Positions 55,301-64,000 of a stretch of 64,000 bases of DNA are shown here, one piece after another. Source of the DNA: Serpula lacrymans var. lacrymans S7.9 (lineage: Eukaryota > Basidiomycota > Agaricomycetes > Boletales > Serpulaceae); assembly GCF_000218685.1 (NCBI RefSeq), contig NW_006763290.1:2871365-2935364 (forward strand), read 5' to 3'. A program made the position numbers and the translations under genes. A model generated the notes under the pieces. The model did not search any database. It was not told where the DNA came from and worked only from the letters and a program-made list of their open reading frames with translations. Within the stretch, counting starts at the first letter, position 1; every line of letters begins with the position of its first letter.

Positions 55301-56417
55301 TCAACATGGAAAGGGTTCTTGGAGTCGTTGTAATCTAAAGTTTACAGGGAAGCAGTGATTAAACATCCCCACCAAAAATCTCTGAAAGTCCCATTTGAAC
55401 GGATTATCAGCCACTTCTTGCACATAAAACTCAAACACTTTGCTTTTTAGGAACACAGAAAGACGGTAGACTCTATTAGCCCGGGGTACTTGGCCTTCTT
55501 TAACATATGCAGTTGCAGCAGTCACAAACCAATGGAATTCTCTTGAGTCAGGATGTCCGTCATATGGAGAGGGCTCTGTGGGTTTCAAGATCTGCCTCTT
55601 GGGTTTTTTTTTATGTGTTCGCTGGCACTTCCTATTTTTAACTCCTAATGATAAGTCTGAGAACCTGTTTTTTGAGTGCCAGCCGCTCAACTCAGAACTT
55701 GAGCTTGAGTCTGATCCACTTGACGGGTCATCAGAATCTGAGGGGCCTGTTTGTTTCTGGAGTCAGTGTAATGATCTTCCAATGTAGCTTCCAGCAGGGA
55801 TTTGATTAATAGGGTTCAATGTGTGAGGCATCCTTGGCTTTGCAAGTCCTTTCTGAGGATGGATCATTTTGTTGATCATTGATTCCATGGGGTTGTGGTT
55901 TTCCAATATAGGTACAGATAGTCTTACTTGTCCATATTGCTTTTCTCTTTTTTCAATTGAATGTTCAGCTTTTTAAGCTGCCAACGTTTTCCTTTCACTT
56001 GAGTATCATAGGATTCTGCTATATCTTCATCCCTGGGTACTCTTATATTATTGGTTGTTCTGACATTTGTTTTCCTAGCAGACGGTCTGTGATTATCTTG
56101 GTGAGCCCATTATTGTGCTTTCTTCCACGTATTCAGTGCTGACCGTTGTTCTGCAATGTCAATCCCAGATTCAGCCAGAATTTTGGTTTCTTTTCCTTTG
56201 CACTTGAAGGCCATTTGTCCCAATCAGAGCCATCCTCAGGGTCTAATTCAGTCTGATCACACCGCCTTTTGAGGATGGCAAGAAGTTGTTCTTCAGTGAG
56301 TAGATGTTCCGCTTGTTTAACCAATCTGTCTTGGTCAACGCTTAAAACTGATTCATGCCTGCGTCCAGGCATCAGTCGAGACAATTTTGTCATATGGGGG
56401 GGGTATATTTTGTTCAT
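55301..56417 (-). pseudogene. Gyp-E gag, N-terminal part
   Basis: Minus frames 56,417-56,133 (MNKIYPPHMTKLSRLMPGRR, KQAEHLLTEEQLLAILKRRC) and 55,690-55,301 (LKPTEPSPYDGHPDSREFHW, TAATAYVKEGQVPRANRVYR, FYVQEVADNPFKWDFQRFLV) have the order of a Ty3/gypsy capsid region. It is interrupted at about 55,304 by the Tc1-containing insertion; PFQFKGDLVMDWL at about 53,945 is the likely continuation. Confidence 0.65.
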
Positions 56418-56569
56418 TGCTTCAACTACTGACAGGAGTCTGATATAATAGCTCTACCATATAATAGCTCTACCACCTCCTGGTCATCTCTTGGATGAAT
56501 GGAGGGAGGGCCAGGCATTGTTATATGAAAAAAGATGTAACAGTCACACAGAACATTACACATAGTAGA

Positions 56570-56844
56570 CACAGCAAGCATAACCAACTTTTGTCATACT
56601 CATAATTGATGGAAAAGTCTGAAAGTAGCTGAAATATTTGATTGCATTTTGGACCTACAAAATGATGTCTTTTTGTTGACACCCCATAAATACTATATTT
56701 TTGTGTGGATACGTAGAAATATGTTAACAAAAATACATTATTCTGATAAAGTCTTGTAGGTCCAAAATGCAATTAAACATTTTAACTACTTTCAGACTTT
56801 TTCATTGATTTTGGGTGTGACAAAAGTTGGTTATGCTTGCTGTG
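56570..56844. mobile_element. MITE-like inverted-repeat element (275 bp)
   Basis: Arms of about 90 bp (56,570-56,660 and 56,754-56,844) are inverted copies, starting CACAGCAAGCATAACCAACT and sharing AAAGTCTGAAAGTAG and GCATTTTGGACCTACAA. The spacer is short and there is no coding. A clear target duplication was not found. Confidence 0.8.
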
Positions 56845-57074
56845 AGAAGGGAAGATGAGAGATCTTTGATATGCGCTAACAAAGATTGACCAAAATGTGA
56901 GACAAATATGTAATGTAGAAGTTGTAAGCTATATTATGTTATGTGTGTGGTATTACTGTATTATGGGTGAGGGCTACAGCCCCCAGAACCGTGAATCTGG
57001 GGAAAAGAAAGTGAGCTGTGAACCCTCTCATGGTAGGAGGAAGATGTCAACACAAGCAGCAAAGATGGTTTCCC

Positions 57075-57424
57075 TGTGACAACACCAACAAGACACAGTC
57101 TTGGGGCACTGGAGCACAATGAAAACAACACTCAAAAGAAGAGGAAGAGGTGGAAGTGGTTACCCATTAGGATTCAACAAGTTAGTTGTTGGTAGACAAC
57201 AGGAGGACTCGCTGAGTCCTTCCCCATGTATTGCTCCTGTATATATACTAAAATACATGAGGTACTGTACAGTTGTAAATAGAGTTTAAAGTCCAATGTC
57301 TAGCATGTGACCGGTCACATGCCAAGTCTAGACACTGGTCAGGTGTTGTGTCACATCACTTGGTCATGTGACTATGAAAAGTTGAAAATGTAAAATAAAG
57401 TAAATGGTCACATCAATTGTAACA
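57075..57424 (+). repeat. Solo LTR, G family (350 bp)
   Basis: Starts TGTGACAACACC, ends TCAATTGTAACA and is flanked by the perfect duplication TTCCC (57,070-57,074 and 57,425-57,429). It shares the ACAACAGGAGGACTCGC core with the Gyp-A LTR family, so it is gypsy-type. Relatives are at 265-2,458, about 61,240-61,733 and 62,401-62,624. Confidence 0.9.
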
Positions 57425-57466
57425 TTCCCTGGGGCTAGGAGAATATGTAATGATTTTGATGACTTA

Positions 57467-58518
57467 CTAATTCATTATCTTATTGGTGGAAGGTCCACCG
57501 TATGTCTGATGAGGGCTGTGTGTTTCAGGTGTCGCTTGCATGTAAGGCACTAGTATTTGTGCATGCTTCCGTAAATATGCTGTGAATGTATCGCTGGCCC
57601 AGTGGTGTTTGACCCTCATAACTGCAAAGGGAACACCATGTAGCAGGTATTCCAGTGTGGCCCCTATGCAGATGCCATGGCCAGGTAGTGGTTCAATACC
57701 CACTGCACACATGGCCTTGTTGATGGTGGTTATGAATGTGGAGCGAGTGAGGGGATGAAAGCCAGAAGTTTGACCTTTTGATTGTTGATAAGAGAAGATG
57801 TGAGCGTCTGGTGGGGGTTTGTTGTCTTGGATATGTAGACTCTAAGCCGCTGCGGGATCAGCGGGGCCACTTTGTGTGGACCAAGATACTTCTTTGCCAA
57901 TGGGTGAAGATTTTGTTTGTGGTATTTTAAACACTGTGGACTCTAGACCATTTTTGTTGGTGTCTATGCATACACCAGCTCGAGTAGGGTGCATTTGTGA
58001 GTTGAAGGACTGGAGATTGGGGACAATGAATTCCCCTAGTCGCACCGCTGTGAAGACGGTGGTAGTCAAACATGCATAGACAACTATGCTTAGAGGCACA
58101 GACATGTCTTATTGTTGTCTGGTGGTGGTGATGGTTTTGATAGTGAACAGTTGGCAAGATGGCCATTTGGTGGTGGGTGGTTTAAGGGCAAGGGCTGCTG
58201 CCATTAGTGAAGCGGGCTTGTGTTTGTTAATGAACCATGGCAGTCTATGCAGTATGTGCCAGGCTCAAATTCCTGCTACATAATTGTTTATGGTTTTGTT
58301 TGAATATATACTCCAGCCATGCTAGAAATCAAAGCCAACATGAGCTGTGGATAAGCTGGGGTGTATTCATTTTTGGGTATGTTCCTCATGTCACAAAAAG
58401 TGTAAAAAATAAGGAGTCCTGAGCCATATGTTTCTTGCATTGATGCCGCCCAGGCGCTATGCAAGACAGCTTCAGTTTGATTGAGGTCAGAGTTGGATAG
58501 GCCTGAGGGGGTGTTCAA
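57467..58518 (-). pseudogene. Tyrosine recombinase, degenerate
   Basis: Minus frames: 58,518-58,288 (AWAASMQETYGSGLLIFYTF), 58,105-57,842 (VYACLTTTVFTAVRLGEFIV, with the first catalytic Arg) and 57,712-57,467 (GHGICIGATLEYLLHGVPFA, HHWASDTFTAYLRKHAQIL). The last contains the box II His, the Trp/His position and the nucleophile Tyr. The box II Arg (H-x-x-R) is Cys. Stops lie between blocks. Such recombinases are carried by Crypton- or DIRS-like elements; no RT was found nearby, and which class this is cannot be decided here. Confidence 0.72.
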
Positions 58519-58563
58519 ATTGATTGAACATGATCGTGTCGGTCGCTATAGTCGGAGTCAATC

Positions 58564-59703
58564 TCAGGCTGGGCAAGGTGGATGGAGTATGGTGGGTTTG
58601 GAATCAAAGGAGTCGTTGTTTGTAGGTAGGTTGCTTGGGGTTGATGTGGGTTGTCGGGTGATGAGAAGTAGTTGTGGTGGTCTGTTCAGAGCGGGTGGGC
58701 GGATGAGGTGTGGTGTTGAAGTCATTTTTGAGGAGAGTGTGGTGGTTATGTTAGAAGGTGGGAGGGAACAAAGGGTTAAAGGAGAGACATCAAAGGGGAG
58801 GGCCTCTTTGAAGGAATCCAGGATAGTCTTGAACAAGTCAATTGATTGGAGTCGGGATGTGGATGGGGGGAAGCGAGAGGTTGGGGGAGGCAAAAATGCC
58901 TTTTGATGGGGGATCGGCTGCATTGTTTTTGTAAAGGACATGTGTTGTGTGTATAGTGCATTGGTGGGATGTGGCGAGGATATGTATGTGGCAAAGTATG
59001 TTATTGATGGAAGTACTGTGGTTTGATCCCTTCCACCATCCTTGTATAATGCCAATGTTGTCACCTTTGATGCAGATATGTGCTCTTTGAGGGATTGTTG
59101 GTAGGAGAAATATAATGAGAAGTTCAAAAGTGATGGCTTCGGCCCTTCCAATGTTTCAACTGTCTGATTGCCATCATGGATTGAGTTGCCAAGTGTGCCA
59201 GCAGTTTCTGATGGTGATGCCAATGGCAATGCATTTTGTTGGCAAGTTGTTGTATCCACCAATGTAGGCCGTCTTGGGTGTGCTTTGGTGGGGTCCTGTG
59301 TCGTTTAGGATGGTACACCATGTATCTGGTTTATATGGTGTTAGCGCCTTTGTTTTTCTGTTGGCAAGGGCATTAGTGAGCTCCATGATATTTGGAGCCG
59401 AGCATTCATGACGCCAATTGTGATTGGTAATTTTGAATCTGACTGGATGTTGCCAGTTGATGCATATGATGTGTCCGGTTGGTCCTTGGAGAAGACCTTT
59501 TTCTCCTCTGGAGCAATGTGCTGGTGAACCATCCCAGCAGGTGGTTTTGTTACATTTGCGGACATTGTGCATGTCTGTTCCAAGGCAGAATGCGCAAATG
59601 GTTGGTGCACTAAGTTCTGTTGTTTGATGAAAGGATGCTGAATTCTTTGGACTACCACTGGCAGTCCTTCCAAGTTTACTACTACAAGAGATTCACCAGG
59701 CAT
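58564..59703 (-). pseudogene. Gag-like/proline-rich region upstream of the tyrosine recombinase
   Basis: 59,703-59,174 in several frames includes MPGESLVVVNLEGLPVVVQR, MHNVRKCNKTTCWDGSPAHC and CINWQHPVRFKITNHNWRHE, a Cys/His-rich zinc-binding-type end like that of the gag-like gene whose N-terminal relic is at 41,373. 59,262-58,564 is a Ser/Thr/Pro-rich linker leading into the recombinase. Frames are broken; the function (nucleic-acid binding) is inferred. Confidence 0.5.
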
Positions 59704-60896
59704 AACCCAGAAACTTTCTGATCTGGACTCAGACTTTTCTGGTTCTGGGCACTTATAGCACTTATAGCATATGGCTAACTATATAAGCTATGATAGAGTT
59801 TGTGGCTGATTTAAAAAAATAATCACACACACAAGGTTTGAACTCTCAACCTGTTGGTCCGCTTTTTTGCTGACCAATAAATCTACAGCCACATACCACA
59901 TATTTATCTACTACACCATAAAGGCTTACAAAATATACTATACATGTGTAATATATTGACCTTCTATGGACTCGTCATTTTTTTTTACACATTGTCATAA
60001 TATATACTTGGATACAGCATTGCTATAAATATGTACTATGGTATTAACAGCTATATAGGCTATTAGAGCTATAAGAGCTATTATAATGCCTTAGCTAGCT
60101 ATATAACATTATACTAGTGCTATGTGTGCTCAAACTTATAGTACTATGAGAGCTATAGTAGTATTTATAGTAATGTCTCTGCTATATAGTACTATTAGAG
60201 CTATAATAGTATTAATAGTATAAATAGCCTCTGCTATATTACCAAAGTGTTTTTTCTGATGCTATAGTACTATAAGAGCTATAATAGCATAGATAGTATT
60301 GCCTCTGCTATATAGCCAAAGTGTTTTTTCTGATGTATAGCATTTTAAATTTTGCGTCTATAATACTATTATTGCTTTTGTTGCTCCCATTGCTCTTATT
60401 GCTCATATAATACTATAGTCACTATAATCATACTATAGTTGCTCTTATAGTGCTATAAGTGCTATAGGTGCTATAATAGTCATTATTTGCACGTATATAT
60501 AAACCCCTCTGCTATATAGCAAAAGGCTTTTTCCTGATGTATCTAATACAACTGAACAAAGCTGGCACATGCTAGTAGAATCTAATGCAGGTTGAAAACA
60601 GATTAACTTGAATGCAGGAGATGTAGAGTTACACTGTCACAGTGTACAATGTAAGTGTTCTTCCAAATTATGGCGTGCATCCGGCTGACCAACCTGCATT
60701 TTTGAGAAGATAACCACCAGCTAATTTGAACCTTGCCCTGACCCAGTGCATCGGCACCAGTAGGAATTCACCATTTATGACTCAGAGCACCTTCATCTTG
60801 GATAAACAGTTGTATGGCATATCAACAGGTCTTCCATGAGTATATATTGTGATGTGGTTTTGAATGATTTATCATTCCCCACAGCCCTTACTACTT
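59704..60896. repeat. AT-rich region with AGCTAT/ATAGCT minisatellite
   Basis: From about 60,030 to 60,545 an imperfect unit of about 75 bp recurs (GAGCTATAATAGTA... CTCTGCTATAT...CAAAGTGTTTTTTCTGATG), clearest at 60,187-60,262 and 60,262-60,337 with a last degenerate copy ending near 60,541. No gene seen. Confidence 0.6.
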
Positions 60897-60903
60897 TTCA
60901 AAG

Positions 60904-61043
60904 ACTTACTTACATTGGACTCTCAGTACTGTATACCTCTCATACTCTCTAATAATAAAGTTACTTACATCAGACTCTAGTTTCTAGTCCCTAATTGCTC
61001 TCAGAAAGTGGCTAGACACTTCCTTTAAGCTTTGTTTTTAATA
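60904..61043 (+). repeat. Truncated Cop-D-type LTR
   Basis: Matches the 3' half of the Cop-D 3' LTR (TTACATTGGACTCTCAGTAC, GCTAGACACTTCCTTTAAGC, end TTTTTAATA) and contains the GT...AG block in diverged form. Confidence 0.8.
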
Positions 61044-61239
61044 AGTTCTCGATGCATTAGCACATGTTGTACACTCTTTGGATCTTTTGGGTTTGTACAT
61101 GAATCTTGTAGGAACAGGAAAAATGGGAATCAAATTATGATCTATACCTGGTAGGTATGTAGTTCTTTTGTCCCTAGGTACTTACAAAAGATCAATAATG
61201 CTGGCTCATCATTAACTGAGGTTCTTTTATCTCTAGATA

Positions 61240-61733
61240 TTAAAACTAACCGGTGTCTAGACTCACCACATGACCAGTCATATGCTATAACTGTTGGAAT
61301 AGTGAAGGTCAAAGCCTGTTAGCCTTGTTAGATGACATACATTATAAGTTGAAATTATTACAAGGGCTGGTAGCTCAGTTAGTCAGAGCACCACCATATA
61401 TAAGCAGAGGTCCTGGGTTCAATCCCCGGCTGGTCCACTTTGCTTTTATGCACTCCCTGTGATCAGGTGCCTATGTGAGGTCACATGGCTAAATCCAATG
61501 ATAATATCATATAGAATACAATGGAATACTATAAATTATTTACCTTTATTTATGTTAACTGTACAGTACCATATGTATTTAGGTATATATACCCTTTCAA
61601 TAAATAGAGGCTCCTCAGTGAGTCCTTCTGTTGTATAATAATAACAAACTTGTTCCTACTACCTTGAGTCTACCAACTCTATATTCCCTATCATCACCAC
61701 TCCCCTGAGTTACTGTGTACATCAGAGTCAACA
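61240..61733 (-). repeat. G-type LTR interrupted by the tRNA-like repeat
   Basis: On the minus strand it starts TGTTGACTCTGATG and shows TACAACAGAAGGACTC, a GGTACTGTACAGTT block, then after the insertion CATATGACTGGTCATGTG and GTCTAGACACCGG, all in the order of the solo LTR at 57,075-57,424. The repeat at 61,292-61,437 lies within it. Confidence 0.6.
61292..61437 (+). repeat. tRNA-like dispersed repeat, copy 2
   Basis: A 72-bp leader starting TGTTGGAATAGTGAAGG is followed by a 74-nt tRNA-like unit (61,364-61,437). It has acceptor GGGCTGG/CTGGTCC with wobbles, D-arm GCTC/GAGC and T-arm CTGGG-TTCAATC-CCCGG. The anticodon stem does not pair and the loop ATATATA would give an odd anticodon, so it is a pseudo-tRNA or tRNA-derived repeat. 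TTTT follows at about 61,443. Confidence 0.65.
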
Positions 61734-62400
61734 AACTTTGGGTATTATTACAAACAGTGATTGAATACGGACCTCTTGCTCATCCTTTGATTAATATTTG
61801 GCAAAATCAGAATGGCTTCACTAACACTGTGAGCCACAGCCAAGCACTGAGAATCCTTGGTCCTATTGATGATAGCAGCAAGATATCTACAGAAAATGTG
61901 AGTGTGAGCCGGTACAAACTGATTTAAAGCTGAGTTGTGCTCACCTTATAATGAAGTGAAATATGTCCTGGCAAACTTGCGTGTCTGGTGTTGATTTTCT
62001 TGACTGCACTATATACATGACAATAGTTGCCAACTATAATTATTGTCAGAAAAGGTTGATTCAATTCTTGGTAGAAACACTTCAAACCATCAAGTAGTTC
62101 CTCTATTTTGGCATTTGCTTGAGTTTGGCAAAGTTTTTACTCAGTCGCACATTAGCAAAAGGACTGGTATCATCAAACTAACACTTACCTGGCACAATAT
62201 TCCATTGTCCTCATTTATTGTGGTGGGTTTCCTCCCTTTATAAATCTTGTCCTCACCTTTTGCTTGTCAGCCACTGTGGCCTTACCTGCAGCTTTGAATG
62301 TGTTGTCAAACAGAATGCAGGCTCCTGATCCCTGCATCAAGGTCCACCTACAACTCTGAAAAAACAAGTGCCAGGACTTAGCAGATAAGGTGGACATCAA
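61734..62400. other. No gene seen
   Basis: Short open frames only; none has a recognisable domain. Confidence 0.4.
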
Positions 62401-62624
62401 GACTTTAACCTTTATTTACGACTGTACAATACCTCATGTATTGTAGTATATATATCTGAGCAATACATGGGGAAGGACTCAGCAAGTCCTCTCCTAATGT
62501 ATACCAGCATTAGTGAAGACAACCTCCTTCTCTTAATGAGTTGTACACTTCCTTTCCTACCATTGAATTGTTGTTGTTGCTGTGCTCCAGTGCCCTAAGA
62601 TTGTATCTTGTTGGTGTTGCCACA
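62401..62624 (-). repeat. Truncated G-type LTR
   Basis: On the minus strand it starts TGTGGCAACACCAACAAG and contains GGGCACTGGAGCACA and GAGTCCTTCCCCATGTATTG like 57,075-57,424. The far end is missing. Confidence 0.7.
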
Positions 62625-62779
62625 CTAGTTTAGAGAGACAATAGAGAGGAAGGATTAGGAGTGCCCTAGAAAACCCTCCCATGTTCAATGGGGACCAGAC
62701 CAAGTTTTGAAACTTTATGGAGTATGTATCACTCCACTTTGAAGAAGACCCAGTATACCCATCAGGAAAAACTCTTTTG

Positions 62780-63085
62780 CTATGTAGTTGTCAGAACCGT
62801 GACCTTCAGAATGATTAGAGTTTGGAGTACAATGGGGTGGGGGAACAATGGCTGCTTTAAGGAGATCAAGCAAGTGAATAGAATAAAGACATACACCTAG
62901 AATAGCTAAGAAATGGTCAGAAGATTTGTGACCTATTCTACCTTGGATTGCCAAATAGTCAAGTCGCCAGTTTGTTTCTGATGCAAATAGAAAGAACCTA
63001 ATATCCTGTGGTCCAGAGGCAACTGGGAAATTATTATCCATATCCACATCCCCATAGTAATCCTTGCTTCTCCAAGTTGCCATCC
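62780..63085 (-). pseudogene. Plavaka transposase fragment
   Basis: Minus-strand frame with ATWRSKDYYGDVDMD, FFLFASETNWRLDYLAIQGR and IGHKSSDHFLAILGV. The same W-x-AIQ-x-IGH pattern occurs in the truncated copy at 34,930-35,130. Only this N-terminal segment remains. Confidence 0.6.
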
Positions 63086-64000
63086 TGCTGGGTTGGGATC
63101 AATTTACCCTTGTGGTACCCAGCACAGCTTTTTGTACAGCCAAGGTGCATATTGAGGGCATGGGTGAGGAGCATCACATTTGACAGGTATTTTGTTGGGC
63201 TGAAGAATAACAAATGGCAAATGCTACAGAAAACCCAAATTTACAGATATCAAATAAGGTCATATTATAAATACATGATTCTTTAGTATTACTTATACAA
63301 GGGCACTGTGGATCTGCAATATCAGAAGCAAAGAATAAAGGCAAGGCATCATGCTGGCATTTGAGAGAATGAGACAAGACAAGAGCAAGAGCAGGAAGGC
63401 CTTGCTCTTGACACCATCAACGACCACCTCAGCCCCATCACCCACCCACATCTCACACCAGCGCAGCAACACTACATTCCATGCCCACACCGCTAATGCA
63501 AATGCAAGACGGAGGGCTAGCAAGATGTCAACACTGATGTCATGGCCCTACCCCACTCTATCTTCCTACCACTATCACCACCACTGCGTGCAACAATAAC
63601 CCCCCATGTACACACTGCAAATGCAGACACACAATGACAATAGGAGGAAACACTAGGTGAAGGGGCAAAAGGAGAGAGGAACAAGGAAGAGAGAGCAAAA
63701 AGCCAGTGCAACGGGGCAAGGACCTTGTCACAAGTCCCACCACTTCCGCCGCCACTGCCTCCAACCACCACCCATCACATATACCCTGCAAAAGTGGATA
63801 AACAACAAAAGGGGAAGGAGGCAGAAGGCAAGCAAGCAGAGGGGTTGAGTGCACCCAAACATGTCACCCCACTACAACCACCACACAGCCACCTATGCAA
63901 AAATAGGACCCAGACCCACTTTGCTACAGTGAACCTGCATTTATTTCCCACACCCCTGGACCTCTGTATATTTACCACATACATACCTACTAATGATACC
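63086..64000. other. No gene seen
   Basis: Long overlapping frames on both strands near 63,300-63,985 follow biased composition (CCAC/GTGG-rich and AG-rich stretches) and show no domain. Confidence 0.4.

Larger units (their letters stand above)
43658..56420 (-). mobile_element. Gyp-E: decayed gypsy element with nested Cop-D and Tc1
   Basis: Minus-strand order: gag (56,417-55,301, resuming 53,949), protease region (about 52,407-52,160), RT (51,892-51,630 and 45,600-44,995), RNase H (44,993-44,619), then a remnant before the 3' LTR at 43,658-44,061. Cop-D sits inside RT and a Tc1/mariner copy inside gag. No 5' LTR of this family is visible upstream of gag, so that end is truncated or lost. Confidence 0.8.

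Noticed and set aside
58481..58906. Plus-strand ORF of 141 codons
   Set aside because: Antisense to the proline-rich part of the recombinase element; G-rich composition explains the open frame.
59830..59905. Possible second tRNA-derived repeat on the minus strand (GAGAGTTCAAACC T-arm-like)
   Set aside because: Only the T-arm-like word is convincing; no acceptor pairing and no second copy seen.
61364..61437. Functional tRNA gene
   Set aside because: Acceptor and T-arm are tRNA-like, but the anticodon stem does not pair and the anticodon is implausible; it is also part of a dispersed repeat.
63517..63984. Minus-strand ORFs of 69-98 codons
   Set aside because: Leu/Ser/Cys-rich translations of purine/pyrimidine-biased DNA; no recognisable feature.

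Overview
This window is genomic DNA from a filamentous basidiomycete, most likely an agaricomycete. The evidence is two conserved multi-exon eukaryotic housekeeping genes with introns of about 45-60 bp (a Nup155/Nup170-type nucleoporin and eIF3b) and a mobile-element complement typical of agaricomycetes: Plavaka-type transposons, chromovirus-like gypsy elements, Ty1/copia elements, a tyrosine-recombinase element, and a TET/JBP-like dioxygenase relic. The species cannot be named from the sequence. Everything except the two housekeeping genes and one unrecognised multi-exon gene is mobile or decayed.

Layout. 0.27-2.46 kb: an old LTR split by an internally deleted gypsy element (Gyp-A, TSD GTAGG). 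2.62-2.87 kb: solo LTR of the Cop-B family (TSD TCTCT). 2.91-20.36 kb: a three-layer nest. Copia element Cop-C (minus strand, TSD TAAGC) is interrupted in its RT gene by a Plavaka DNA transposon (4,058-16,602, TA at both edges). That transposon's transposase gene is in turn interrupted by copia element Cop-B (7,125-12,439, plus strand, TSD AGACG/AGATG). 20.97-25.93 kb: intact NUP155-type gene, minus strand. 27.35-29.93 kb: mosaic of nested LTRs and gypsy fragments. 30.1-30.5 kb: broken TET/JBP-like 2OG-Fe dioxygenase. 31.1-32.2 kb: unrecognised minus-strand gene. 33.9-35.5 kb: unrecognised ORFs and a truncated Plavaka transposase. 37.55-40.17 kb: intact eIF3b gene, plus strand. 41.4-42.2 kb: relic of a gag-like gene. 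43.66-56.4 kb: decayed gypsy element Gyp-E (minus), interrupted by the intact copia element Cop-D (45,613-51,628) and by a Tc1/mariner copy. 56.57-56.84 kb: inverted-repeat element. 57.08-57.42 kb: solo LTR with TSD TTCCC. 57.5-59.7 kb: decayed gag-like plus tyrosine recombinase element. 60-64 kb: minisatellite, LTR pieces, a tRNA-like repeat and another Plavaka fragment.

How it fits together. The TSD bookkeeping gives a relative insertion order: Cop-C, then Plavaka, then Cop-B; and Gyp-E, then Cop-D. Cop-D is the only element with an uninterrupted gag-pol (1,410 codons) and LTRs that match apart from one 55-bp block. The older copies carry many in-frame TGA codons and catalytic-site changes that read as C-to-T (or G-to-A) changes at CpG, as expected for methylated repeats. 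The most unusual pattern is in the copia LTRs. All three families (B, C, D) carry a 55-57 nt GT...AG block just before or near the LTR end, created by a direct repeat, and this block is precisely absent from some copies. In addition, the Cop-C gag start codon lies inside the primer-binding site, where it is the complement of the initiator tRNA anticodon.
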